Positions 1-6,704 of a stretch of 6,780 bases of DNA are shown here, piece by piece; position 1 is the stretch's first letter; every line of letters starts with the position of its first letter. A program made the position numbers and the translations under genes. The stretch comes from Lentihominibacter excrementipullorum (GTDB lineage Bacteria > Bacillota > Clostridia > Peptostreptococcales > Anaerovoracaceae). A model generated the notes under the pieces. That model had not been told where the DNA came from. It saw only the letters and a program-made list of their open reading frames with translations, and did not search any database. The stretch spans positions 1 to 6,780 of the forward strand of contig DVOB01000145.1 in the NCBI GenBank assembly GCA_018713975.1, written 5' to 3'.

Positions 1-780
1 AAAGGGACGACGCTGGAACCGAGATTCGGCAACCCGACGCCGAGAATAGCCGAATGCCGGGAAGGGATGATAAATTCTATTGGCTTGCAGAACCCGGGAG
101 TCGAGCGGGTCATCGATGAAGAATTGCCGAAGCTGGTAAAATGTTTACATAAAAAAGTTATGGCAAACATAGGGGGCTTTTCAGTGGAGGAGTACGTGGA
201 GGTGAGCCGGCGACTGGACAAATGTGATCAGGTCGGCTGGCTGGAGATAAACGTATCATGTCCCAATGTCCATGGCGGAGGGATAGCCTTCGGGACAGAT
301 GCCGATGCCGCCGCTCAGGTAGTCGCAGCGGTGAAGGAGCATGTCAGCAAACCGGTGATAGTAAAGCTTTCTCCCAATGTGACCGATATCGTCGCCATAG
401 CGAAAGCCTGTGAAAAAGCTGGCGCTGACGGGATCTCCATGATAAATACCATGCTGGGCATGAGGATAGATCTGAAGAAGAGAAAGCCTGTAGTCGCCAA
501 CAAAATGGGCGGATTTTCGGGGCCGGCCGTATTTCCGGTGGCTCTGAGAATGGTGTATCAGGTCTACGAGGCCGTGAAGGTTCCTGTCATCGGCATCGGC
601 GGCATATCCACAGCTGAGGATGTGATAGAGATGATGCTGGCTGGAGCCACAGCTGTCCAGATCGGAGCGATGAACCTGGTGGATCCGTACATTTGTAAGG
701 AGATCGTGGAACAGCTGCCGGTAACGATGGAAAAGTATGGTATAGGAAGTCTTTCAGATATAATAGGAGGTGCGCACTGA
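1..780 (+). CDS. pyrD: Dihydroorotate dehydrogenase B (NAD+), catalytic subunit, 5'-truncated by window edge
   Basis: Oxidises dihydroorotate to orotate, step four of UMP synthesis, using FMN; cytoplasmic. The reading frame is open from base 1 and the first visible residues (KGTTLEPRFGNPTPR) are already family-typical, so the Met at base 67 is internal and roughly 40-45 N-terminal residues lie outside; 259 residues are visible. Visible-residue landmarks: NVSCPN at 84-89, whose Cys87 is the class 1 catalytic base (class 2 enzymes use Ser); VKLSPN at 121-126 with the FMN-contacting Lys122; INT at 148-150; FMN phosphate-binding GIGGI at 198-202 and AGATAVQIGA at 214-223. The Cys and overall pattern indicate class 1B, which in known members works as a heterotetramer with the FAD/[2Fe-2S] subunit PyrK to pass electrons to NAD+; pyrK is not in the window but commonly lies just upstream. 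The TGA stop shares one base with the pyrF start, implying translational coupling. Identification is firm; the 1B subclass is very likely. Confidence 0.96.
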   Translation, partial: KGTTLEPRFGNPTPRIAECREGMINSIGLQNPGVERVIDEELPKLVKCLHKKVMANIGGFSVEEYVEVSRRLDKCDQVGWLEINVSCPNVHGGGIAFGTDADAAAQVVAAVKEHVSKPVIVKLSPNVTDIVAIAKACEKAGADGISMINTMLGMRIDLKKRKPVVANKMGGFSGPAVFPVALRMVYQVYEAVKVPVIGIGGISTAEDVIEMMLAGATAVQIGAMNLVDPYICKEIVEQLPVTMEKYGIGSLSDIIGGAH

Positions 781-1490
781 TGAGCAAGGATGTTATCATA
801 GCATGCGATTTCAGCAGCAGCGAGGAGACGCTGGAGTTCCTGGAAAAGATGGGGGACAAGAGGCCATATGTGAAGATAGGTATGGAGCTCTATTATGCGG
901 AAGGTCCCGCCATCGTCAAAATGCTCAAGCTGAGAGGCCATAAGGTGTTTCTGGATTTGAAGCTCCATGATATCCCTAATACGGTCAAGAAGGCTATGAA
1001 GGTGCTGGCTGGTCTTGGTGTGGACATGTGCAACGTTCATGCCGGAGGGACCGTGGATATGATGAAGGCCGCGCTGGAAGGACTGGCGGAAGGCAGCGCC
1101 GAAAAGGGTGGAGAGAGACCACTGTTGATAGCTGTCACCCAGTTGACGTCTACCACCGAAGAGCGGATGAGACGTGATCTGTTGATAGATGAGGATATGG
1201 AGAAAGTGGTAGCTCACTATGCGTTCAATGCGAAGGAGGCAGGCCTGGACGGAGTCGTATGTTCTCCGCTGGAATCGAAGGCGGTCCACGAGACCTGCGG
1301 ATCCGGGTTCCTGACAGTGACACCGGGTGTTAGGTTCGCTGATGACGATAAGGGCGATCAGGCCAGAGTGACGACGCCTGCCAGGGCAAAGGAGCTGGGC
1401 TCCGATTATATAGTTGTGGGAAGAAGCATAACAGGAGCAGAAGATCCGCAAGCAGCTTACGAGCGTTGTGTCAGGGAATTTGTCGGCTGA
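780..1490 (+). CDS. pyrF: Orotidine 5'-phosphate decarboxylase
   Basis: Decarboxylates OMP to UMP, the last step of the de novo pathway; a cytoplasmic TIM-barrel homodimer in the family. The 236-residue product has the usual length for the bacterial short form. Visible landmarks are the first-strand Asp10 (ACD), the charged catalytic cluster D59-x-K61-x-x-D64 within DLKLHDIPNT, the barrel motif VHAGG (86-90), TPGVR (181-185) and the phosphate-gripping VGRSIT (213-218). All expected active-site residues are present. The ATG is well supported: AGGAGGT at 765-771 sits eight bases upstream, inside the end of pyrD, and the start overlaps the pyrD stop as TGATG. A 47-base gap without an obvious hairpin or promoter separates it from pyrE, so co-transcription is expected. 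Confidence 0.97.
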   Translation: MSKDVIIACDFSSSEETLEFLEKMGDKRPYVKIGMELYYAEGPAIVKMLKLRGHKVFLDLKLHDIPNTVKKAMKVLAGLGVDMCNVHAGGTVDMMKAALEGLAEGSAEKGGERPLLIAVTQLTSTTEERMRRDLLIDEDMEKVVAHYAFNAKEAGLDGVVCSPLESKAVHETCGSGFLTVTPGVRFADDDKGDQARVTTPARAKELGSDYIVVGRSITGAEDPQAAYERCVREFVG

Positions 1491-1537
1491 AGGCGCGATA
1501 GACTGATATGATGAGTATTCAGAGAGGAAGGTAGCAT

Positions 1538-2170
1538 ATGAGAAAGGAAATAGCAAAAGGATTGCTGGAGATAGAAGCCGTTTTTCTTAGCCCGAAAAAG
1601 CCTTTTACATGGGCCAGTGGTATAAAGAGTCCTATATATTGTGACAACAGACTGATACTGACCGCGCCTGATATCAGAAATAAGGTGGAACAGGCTATCG
1701 CTGACACGGTAAAAGAGCATTACCCCGATGCGGAAGTACTGATGGGAACCAGCACTGCGGGAATTGCCCACGCAGCCATCGCCGCTCATATCATGGGGAT
1801 CCCTATGGGATACGTCCGTTCAGGAGCCAAGGATCATGGCCGTGAGAACAGGATAGAAGGACGCCTGGAGAAAGGGCAGAAGGTGGTCGTGATAGAGGAT
1901 CTTATCTCTACCGCCGGAAGCGTCATCGACGTGGTGGAAGCTCTCAGGGAAGCCGGCGCGCAGGTGCTGGGGATCGTCAGCATCTTCACCTACGGCATGA
2001 AGAAGGGGTTGGAAAGACTGGCGGCTGCCAACGTGAAAAACATCAGCCTGACGGATTTTGATGCTGTGACAGAAGCTGCTGCAGAGACCGGATATATCGA
2101 AGAGTCAGACGTGGAGAAGCTGACGGCGTTCAGGAACGATCCGCAGGACGAAAGCTGGATAGACAGATAG
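1538..2170 (+). CDS. pyrE: Orotate phosphoribosyltransferase
   Basis: Joins orotate to PRPP to give OMP; cytoplasmic and dimeric in the family. The 210-residue product fits the family length. Residues 20-37 (KKPFTWASGIKSPIYCDN) match the N-terminal orotate/dimer region of Firmicutes PyrE. The mobile catalytic loop lies at about 97-109 (AKDHGRENRIEG, with Lys98 and His100). The PRPP-binding signature is VVVIEDLISTAGS at 116-128, with the acidic pair E120-D121. The second last loop position is Ala where many Gram-positive PyrE proteins carry Gly; Ala also occurs at this position in E. coli PyrE, so activity is not in doubt. Start chosen from AGGAAGG at 1525-1531, six bases before the ATG. It follows pyrF by 47 bases and precedes pyrB by 52 bases, with no visible terminator in either gap. 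Confidence 0.97.
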   Translation: MRKEIAKGLLEIEAVFLSPKKPFTWASGIKSPIYCDNRLILTAPDIRNKVEQAIADTVKEHYPDAEVLMGTSTAGIAHAAIAAHIMGIPMGYVRSGAKDHGRENRIEGRLEKGQKVVVIEDLISTAGSVIDVVEALREAGAQVLGIVSIFTYGMKKGLERLAAANVKNISLTDFDAVTEAAAETGYIEESDVEKLTAFRNDPQDESWIDR

Positions 2171-2222
2171 AAAACAGAACAGATAAGGCGGTTGGAAATT
2201 TGATCGAATATGGGAGGTAAGA

Positions 2223-3137
2223 ATGAAACATCTAATCGACATTATGGAGCTGACTACAGAGGAGATCGATGAGATGATAACAGTGGCCAAGGACATCATC
2301 GCTCATCCTGACAGATATGCGGAGAAATGCAGGGGTAAAAAACTGGCGACCCTGTTTTTCGAGCCGTCAACAAGGACCAGACTCAGCTTCGAGGCGGCAA
2401 TGTATGAGCTGGGGGGCAATGTATTAGGCTTTTCTGAAGCTCAGAGCTCGTCAGCGGCTAAAGGCGAAAGCGTTTCAGACACTATCAGGACGGTGGGAGC
2501 ATATGCGGATATCATTGCCATGAGGCATCCTAAAGAAGGTGCTCCCATGGTGGCGTCGAGAAAATCCACAGTTCCTATCATAAATGCCGGGGACGGCGGC
2601 CACAATCATCCTACTCAGACACTGACCGATCTGCTGACAATAAGCAGGGAAAAAGGACGGTTCAGCGATCTGACCATCGGATTCTGCGGCGATCTGAAAT
2701 TCGGCAGGACTGTCCATTCTCTCATAGGCGCTATGTCAAGATATGAAAGGGTGCGATTCATACTCATATCTCCGGATGAACTGAAGATCCCTGAATATCT
2801 CAAGCACGAGGTGTTGGAGAAGAACAGGCAGGAATACGTGGAGACGACGGATCTGGAGGACGCTATGCCACAGCTGGATATCCTTTACATGACAAGAGTC
2901 CAGAGAGAGCGTTTCTTCAACGAGCAGGACTATATAAGACTGAAGGACAGCTATATCCTGACGCCCGACAAGCTTGAAAACGCCAAGGAAGATCTGTCCA
3001 TACTCCATCCGTTACCTCGTGTCAATGAAATATCGGTGGCTGTGGACGACGATCCGAGGGCTAAGTATTTCGAACAGGTTCTCAATGGCAAATTTATAAG
3101 GATGGCTCTCATCCTTAAGCTTCTGGAGGTGAAATAG
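2223..3137 (+). CDS. pyrB: Aspartate carbamoyltransferase, catalytic chain
   Basis: Transfers the carbamoyl group from carbamoyl phosphate to aspartate, the first committed step of pyrimidine synthesis. The 304-residue product has the standard catalytic-chain length. The N-terminal carbamoyl-phosphate domain shows FFEPSTRTRLSFE with the STRTR phosphate site at 49-53, the partner-subunit loop around SSAAKGES (76-83, Lys80), and HNHPTQ at 127-132. The C-terminal aspartate domain shows MTRVQRERF (223-231) and HPLPRV (262-267). No active-site residue is missing. The start is set by GGGAGGT at 2212-2218, closely spaced before the ATG. pyrI follows after three bases, so this is the PyrI-regulated, E. 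coli-like kind of ATCase rather than the unregulated trimer of Bacillus; a c6r6 dodecamer is inferred from the pairing, not shown. Confidence 0.97.
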   Translation: MKHLIDIMELTTEEIDEMITVAKDIIAHPDRYAEKCRGKKLATLFFEPSTRTRLSFEAAMYELGGNVLGFSEAQSSSAAKGESVSDTIRTVGAYADIIAMRHPKEGAPMVASRKSTVPIINAGDGGHNHPTQTLTDLLTISREKGRFSDLTIGFCGDLKFGRTVHSLIGAMSRYERVRFILISPDELKIPEYLKHEVLEKNRQEYVETTDLEDAMPQLDILYMTRVQRERFFNEQDYIRLKDSYILTPDKLENAKEDLSILHPLPRVNEISVAVDDDPRAKYFEQVLNGKFIRMALILKLLEVK

Positions 3138-3140
3138 AAG

Positions 3141-3557
3141 ATGATAATAGGAAAGATACAGAACGGCATCGTACTTGATCATATAAAGGCCGGAGAGGGG
3201 ATGCGTCTCTACGGTATCCTGGGACTGGATTCTCTGGATTGCCAGGTAGCTCTTATCAAGAACGCCGAAAGTCAGAAGATGGGCAGGAAGGATATAATCA
3301 AAATCGACAGACTCATCGATGTGAACCTGGATGCTATCGGTTATGTAGACCCTGGTATCACCGTCAACATCATCGAAAACGGCAAGCTGGCCAAAAGGAG
3401 CCATATCGACCCGCCTGATGAGATCGTAGACGTGATAAAGTGTAAAAATCCGAGATGCATCACCACCACCGAGCAGGAGCTTCCTCATGTGTTCAGGCTC
3501 ACCGACAGAGAAAACAGGATATACAGATGTATCTACTGCGAGAGCAAGGCTAAATAG
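3141..3557 (+). CDS. pyrI: Aspartate carbamoyltransferase, regulatory chain
   Basis: Binds CTP/UTP or ATP and transmits the signal to PyrB; it has no catalytic activity of its own. The 138-residue product is shorter than the 153-residue E. coli chain. An N-terminal nucleotide-binding domain carries D13-H14 (aligning with E. coli D19-H20) and MGRKDIIKI (47-55) with Lys54 (E. coli K60). The C-terminal zinc domain has Cys101, Cys106, Cys130 and Cys133, giving C-x4-C-x23-C-x2-C, the same spacing as the four zinc cysteines of E. coli PyrI. The first six residues of the E. coli protein and its C-terminal extension have no counterpart. GGAGGT at 3125-3130 is inside the last codons of pyrB, ten bases before this ATG, so translation is probably coupled to pyrB. 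This is the last gene before the operon terminator. Confidence 0.96.
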   Translation: MIIGKIQNGIVLDHIKAGEGMRLYGILGLDSLDCQVALIKNAESQKMGRKDIIKIDRLIDVNLDAIGYVDPGITVNIIENGKLAKRSHIDPPDEIVDVIKCKNPRCITTTEQELPHVFRLTDRENRIYRCIYCESKAK

Positions 3558-3597
3558 AGCCATTTTCGAATATATTTCATAAAATCGCGTAAAATAA

Positions 3598-3649
3598 AGG
3601 CTGTCACGAAAAAGCGGTCCTTCGGGATCGATATCGGACAGTCTTTTTT
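3598..3649 (+). terminator. Intrinsic terminator of the pyr operon
   Basis: A two-part hairpin begins 40 bases after the pyrI stop. The base stem pairs 3598-3605 with 3637-3644 (eight pairs, one G-T), continues after a single bulged A through 3607-3609/3634-3636, and is capped across an internal loop by 3615-3620/3625-3630 closed on a C(TTCG)G tetraloop, a known extra-stable RNA loop. Six T residues (3644-3649) follow at once. This is the standard Rho-independent layout, oriented to end transcripts from pyrI. Strength is inferred from pairing, not calculated. Confidence 0.85.
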
Positions 3650-3665
3650 ATGGGAGGTGTTTTAT

Positions 3666-3830
3666 ATGGGAAAGGCTTGCAATACGATACTGGGGATAGG
3701 CCTTGCGGGGGCCATCGTGGGGATGCATGTGTACATGTGTCTGGACAGCAAGAGCAGGCATAACGTGAAGGAAGAAGTGGCAGATGCTATCGATGATATA
3801 AAGAGAGCTGCCGAAAAACTGATGGCTTAA
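3666..3830 (+). CDS. Small single-pass membrane protein (54 aa), YtxH-like architecture, function unknown
   Basis: I do not recognise this as a named gene. An ATG opens a 54-codon frame ending in TAA, with GGGAGG at 3652-3657 placed eight bases upstream, which is excellent spacing and the main reason to believe it. The product starts MGKACNTI, then has an uncharged Gly/Ala/Ile-rich stretch at about residues 6-26 long enough to cross a membrane once, followed by a short basic turn (DSKSRH, 27-32) and a charged tail. In the tail, hydrophobic residues V34, V38, I42, I45, A48/A49 and L52 fall on one face of a helix. A glycine-rich anchor plus amphipathic charged helix recalls YtxH-type small proteins, but this is a resemblance of layout, not a motif match. 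Cysteines at 5 and 25 are not in a lipobox. No clear promoter is visible, and the pyr terminator ends just before its ribosome binding site, so expression may depend on read-through. Confidence 0.7.
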   Translation: MGKACNTILGIGLAGAIVGMHVYMCLDSKSRHNVKEEVADAIDDIKRAAEKLMA

Positions 3831-3839
3831 CCTGCTGAG

Positions 3840-3913
3840 AAAAAATCTGCGTCTGATGTTTGCTCGCCGTAAGATCGGTTTCGGAGCAGGCCTCAGACGC
3901 ATATCTGTTTTTT
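3840..3913 (+). terminator. Intrinsic terminator after the small gene, potentially bidirectional
   Basis: Nine perfect pairs join 3848-3856 with 3893-3901 (TGCGTCTGA/TCAGACGCA). Inside, 3861-3865 pairs with 3884-3888 and 3867-3869 with 3876-3878, making a long branched-looking hairpin. The stem is flanked by six A on the left (3840-3845) and six T on the right (3908-3913), so it can act on both strands. On the + strand the T tract starts six bases after the stem, which is loose; on the - strand the T tract starts only two bases after the stem, which is closer to ideal. It separates the small gene from the alaS promoter. Confidence 0.72.
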
Positions 3914-3956
3914 GACGCACAAAGAACCGACAGGCAGCTGTAAGGCGTCTATTTTG

Positions 3957-3985
3957 TTGTAATGACGAAGGTTTTCTGGTATAAT
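3957..3985 (+). promoter_or_regulatory. alaS promoter, sigma-A type with extended -10
   Basis: TATAAT at 3980-3985 is a perfect -10 box, preceded by TG at 3977-3978 in the extended -10 position. TTGTAA at 3957-3962 matches four of six -35 consensus bases, with the optimal 17-base spacer. Transcription would begin near 3991-3993, giving an alaS leader of about 58 bases. That leader is far too short for a T-box riboswitch, and no T-box signature is present. Confidence 0.82.
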
Positions 3986-3992
3986 AAATCAG

Positions 3993-4007
3993 TGCGGCTT
4001 TGCCGTG
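3993..4007 (+). promoter_or_regulatory. Short hairpin at the 5' end of the alaS leader
   Basis: CGGC at 3995-3998 pairs with GCCG at 4002-4005 around a TTT loop, and two wobble pairs (3994/4006 and 3993/4007) extend the stem to six. It would lie at the very 5' end of the alaS transcript if the predicted start site is right. It could stabilise the message or be a protein-binding site; it may equally be chance. Confidence 0.35.
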
Positions 4008-4049
4008 TCGCGCGAAATCGTGTGTAATTTTCAGGAGGATATGTACATC

Positions 4050-6668
4050 ATGGAAAAACTTGGTTTGAACGATATAAGAGAACTGTTTCTCAGCTTTTAT
4101 CAGTCAAAGGATCATTACAGGAGGCAGAGCTTTTCGCTTATTCCTGAAAAAGACAAGAGCCTGCTGTTGATAAATTCGGGAATGGCTCCGCTGAAGCCAT
4201 ATTTCGCTGGTCTGGAGACACCGCCGAGCAAGCGCATGACCACGTGTCAGAAGTGCATCAGGACGGGAGATATTGAGAACGTAGGTTATACGTCCAGACA
4301 CGGTACTTTCTTTGAGATGCTGGGCAGTTTTTCCTTTGGTGATTATTTCAAAAAGGAATCCCTGACCTGGGGATGGGAATTCATAACGCAGGTCCTCAAG
4401 ATGCCTACGGACAGGCTCTGGGCCACAGTATACGAAGATGATGACGAGGCTTATGGCATCTGGAAAGATATCATAGGGATCCCGGAGGAAAGGATCGTAC
4501 GCCTCGGCAAGGATGATAATTTCTGGGAAATAGGAACAGGTCCGTGCGGCCCATGTTCCGAGATATATTTTGACCGGGGTGAACAGTATGGATGCGATGA
4601 TCCTGACTGCAAGCCGGGCTGTGATTGCGACAGATACGTGGAATTCTGGAATCACGTGTTCACTCAGTTCAACAGAGATGAGGAGGGAAATTATACAGAT
4701 CTGGCTCATCCAAATATCGACACAGGCATGGGGATAGAACGTCTGGCCTGCATCATGCAGGGGGTAGACTCCATCTTCGATATCGATACGATAAAGTACA
4801 TACTGGACGGTGTAGTTGAAGTGTCTGGCGTGAAATATGAAAGCGGTGCGGCGCCTTCGGACGTTTCAATAAGGATAATAACCGATCATCTGCGGTCTAT
4901 GACCTTCATGATAGGTGATACTATCCTGCCGGGCAACGAAGGAAGAGAATACGTGCTCAGACGTCTCATCAGACGTGCTGCGAGACATGGCAGGATGCTG
5001 GGGATCGAAGGGCCATTCCTTTCGGAGCTCTGCGACAGAGTCATCGACGCTTCGGGAGATGCTTATCCTGAATTGAAGACTCGCCGCGAAATGATAAAAA
5101 AGGTGGTTGCGGCCGAGGAGGAAAAATTTGCTTCTACCATAGATCAGGGTATGAAGATAATTGGTGAATACACGGCCGACCTTGAGAAATCCGGAGATAA
5201 GATCCTTGACGGTGAAAAAGCGTTCAAGCTCCACGATACGTACGGTTTTCCGATAGATCTTACAAAAGAGATCATGGAGGAGTCGGGGTATACCGTGGAT
5301 CTGAATGGATTCGAAGCTGCCATGGAACGTCAGAAGAAACGTTCTCAGGTAGAACAGGAGATGGAGGGAGCAGGCTGGGACGAAGCCACTTCTGATATCT
5401 CGCTGGACGGTGAGACTGAGTTTACCGGATATGATACGATGGTGCAGGAAGGCGTCGTGATGGCCATCCTGAATGATGATGGCCCGGCTGACTTTTGCGG
5501 GGAAGGATCCGTCTGCAGGATCGTGTTGGACAAGACGTCCTTCTATGCTGAGAGCGGCGGCCAGATATATGATACGGGTGTGATGGAAAATGATGGCTTT
5601 TCCGCTGATGTAACTGAAGTGACCAAGAACCACAATGTCTTCATCCATAAGGTGAAGGTAACAAAGGGGACTGTGAAAAAGGGAGATACGGTGATATGCA
5701 AGCCTGACGTACCGTTGAGGAATATGACGGCGGCAAATCATACGGCTACACATCTGCTTCATCAGGCTCTCAAGGATGTACTGGGAGATCATGTAAAGCA
5801 GGCGGGATCGGCAGTAACCAGCGATGGTCTGAGGTTTGACTTCAATCACTTCCAGGCCATGACTGGAGAAGAAATAGCAGAGGTGGAAGCTATCGTCAAC
5901 GATAAGATCAGTCGGTTCATCGATGTGACGACCAGAGTGATGGCTATAGATGACGCCATGAAGGAAGGCGCTACAGCACTTTTCGATGAAAAATACGGTG
6001 ATATGGTGAGGATAGTTTCCATCGGTGATTACAGCAAGGAATTCTGCGGCGGCACTCATGTAAAGAACATCGGACAGATAGGACTGTTTAAAATACTCAG
6101 TGAATCAGGGATCGCATCAGGCGTCAGAAGGATAGAAGCCATAACCGGGCAGGGCGTGCTGAGGAAGCTCAACGATGACGAAGATGTTATAAACAGAACT
6201 GCAGGTGTCCTGAAGACCAATAAGGACAATATGATAGACAGAGCCGCATCTATCTCAGAAGAGGTGAAAAACCTCAAGAAGGAGATAGAAGAATTGAAAA
6301 AAGCGGAGATGAGCAAATCACTGGGGAGCATCATGGATGAAGCAAAGGAGATAAACGGAATCAAGCTGATAACCAAGCAGTTTGACGATTTCAACATCAA
6401 CGATCTCCGAGCTTTATCGGATGAGATAAAAAGCGGAAACAGCGGTGTTGCCATGGTATTGGCGGCAGTCTCCGGCGGAAAAGTGACGTTCCTGGTTTCT
6501 CTTACTGACGATGTAGTCGAAAAGGGATATCATGCCGGTAAGATGATAAAGGAAATCGCTGCGGCAGCCGGCGGTGGCGGCGGCGGCAAAGCTGATATGG
6601 CTCAAGCCGGAGCAAAAGACCCTGGCAAGATAGCTGATGCATTTGCCAAGGCGGAGACATTGCTGTAA
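4050..6668 (+). CDS. alaS: Alanyl-tRNA synthetase
   Basis: Charges tRNA-Ala with alanine and hydrolyses mischarged Ser/Gly-tRNA; cytoplasmic. The chosen start gives 872 residues, typical of clostridial AlaRS. Class II catalytic core: RTGDIENVG (71-79), motif 2 region RHGTFFEMLGSFSFGDYF (83-100), motif 3 GMGIERL (226-232). A Cys-rich insertion lies at 182-193 (C182, C187, C191, C193). The tRNA-recognition domain contains GREYVLRRLIRRA (298-310). The editing domain has both metal-binding halves: HTATH (564-568) and CGGTH (666-670). A charged coiled-coil linker runs at about 736-758, then the C-Ala domain with a six-Gly run (841-846) and DMAQAGAKDP. Start choice: AGGAGG at 4033-4038 serves ATG 4050 (spacer 11), which begins MEKLGLNDIREL as in homologues; ATG 4041 (MYIMEKL...) is only two bases from the Shine-Dalgarno, and GTG 4005 lies too near the predicted transcript start with no ribosome binding site. 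Monocistronic from its own promoter; no hairpin terminator follows. Confidence 0.97.
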   Translation: MEKLGLNDIRELFLSFYQSKDHYRRQSFSLIPEKDKSLLLINSGMAPLKPYFAGLETPPSKRMTTCQKCIRTGDIENVGYTSRHGTFFEMLGSFSFGDYFKKESLTWGWEFITQVLKMPTDRLWATVYEDDDEAYGIWKDIIGIPEERIVRLGKDDNFWEIGTGPCGPCSEIYFDRGEQYGCDDPDCKPGCDCDRYVEFWNHVFTQFNRDEEGNYTDLAHPNIDTGMGIERLACIMQGVDSIFDIDTIKYILDGVVEVSGVKYESGAAPSDVSIRIITDHLRSMTFMIGDTILPGNEGREYVLRRLIRRAARHGRMLGIEGPFLSELCDRVIDASGDAYPELKTRREMIKKVVAAEEEKFASTIDQGMKIIGEYTADLEKSGDKILDGEKAFKLHDTYGFPIDLTKEIMEESGYTVDLNGFEAAMERQKKRSQVEQEMEGAGWDEATSDISLDGETEFTGYDTMVQEGVVMAILNDDGPADFCGEGSVCRIVLDKTSFYAESGGQIYDTGVMENDGFSADVTEVTKNHNVFIHKVKVTKGTVKKGDTVICKPDVPLRNMTAANHTATHLLHQALKDVLGDHVKQAGSAVTSDGLRFDFNHFQAMTGEEIAEVEAIVNDKISRFIDVTTRVMAIDDAMKEGATALFDEKYGDMVRIVSIGDYSKEFCGGTHVKNIGQIGLFKILSESGIASGVRRIEAITGQGVLRKLNDDEDVINRTAGVLKTNKDNMIDRAASISEEVKNLKKEIEELKKAEMSKSLGSIMDEAKEINGIKLITKQFDDFNINDLRALSDEIKSGNSGVAMVLAAVSGGKVTFLVSLTDDVVEKGYHAGKMIKEIAAAAGGGGGGKADMAQAGAKDPGKIADAFAKAETLL

Positions 6669-6704
6669 AATGCATGTGATATTTTCGTGTAATTATACTT
6701 TTGC

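Noticed and set aside
1508..1534. Eight-codon frame just before pyrE, possible leader peptide
   Set aside because: No clear ribosome binding site, no following attenuator hairpin, and no informative residues; chance explains it.
564..1556. 330-codon minus-strand frame opposite pyrD/pyrF
   Set aside because: It lies wholly antisense to two clearly conserved genes, shows no recognisable motif, and is explained by codon bias of the + strand genes.
1898..1924. Ala instead of Gly in the PyrE PRPP loop (STAGS)
   Set aside because: The equivalent position is Ala in the E. coli enzyme, so this is normal family variation.
3648..3920. 90-codon minus-strand frame over the intergenic island
   Set aside because: It runs through both terminator hairpins and is opposed by the + strand small gene, which has the better ribosome binding site and a coherent membrane-protein composition.
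4005..4049. N-terminal extension of AlaRS from GTG 4005 or ATG 4041
   Set aside because: GTG 4005 has no Shine-Dalgarno and lies about 13 bases from the predicted transcript start; ATG 4041 is two bases from the Shine-Dalgarno. Homologues begin at MEKLGLN.
3831..4049. T-box riboswitch upstream of alaS
   Set aside because: No T-box core sequence is present, and the promoter sits too close to the start codon to leave room for one.
4296..4310. RHGTFFEM in AlaRS motif 2 in place of the RHHTFFEM of E. coli-like enzymes
   Set aside because: The Gly form is common among clostridial-type AlaRS as far as I recall, and the surrounding motif is intact.
4866..6059. 397-codon minus-strand frame inside alaS
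   Set aside because: Antisense shadow of the alaS coding frame; composition is His/Ile/Ser-rich without domain features and the + strand product is unmistakable.
6570..6587. Six consecutive Gly codons in AlaRS
   Set aside because: A Gly-rich run before DMAQAG is a standard feature of the C-Ala domain, not an unstable repeat insertion.
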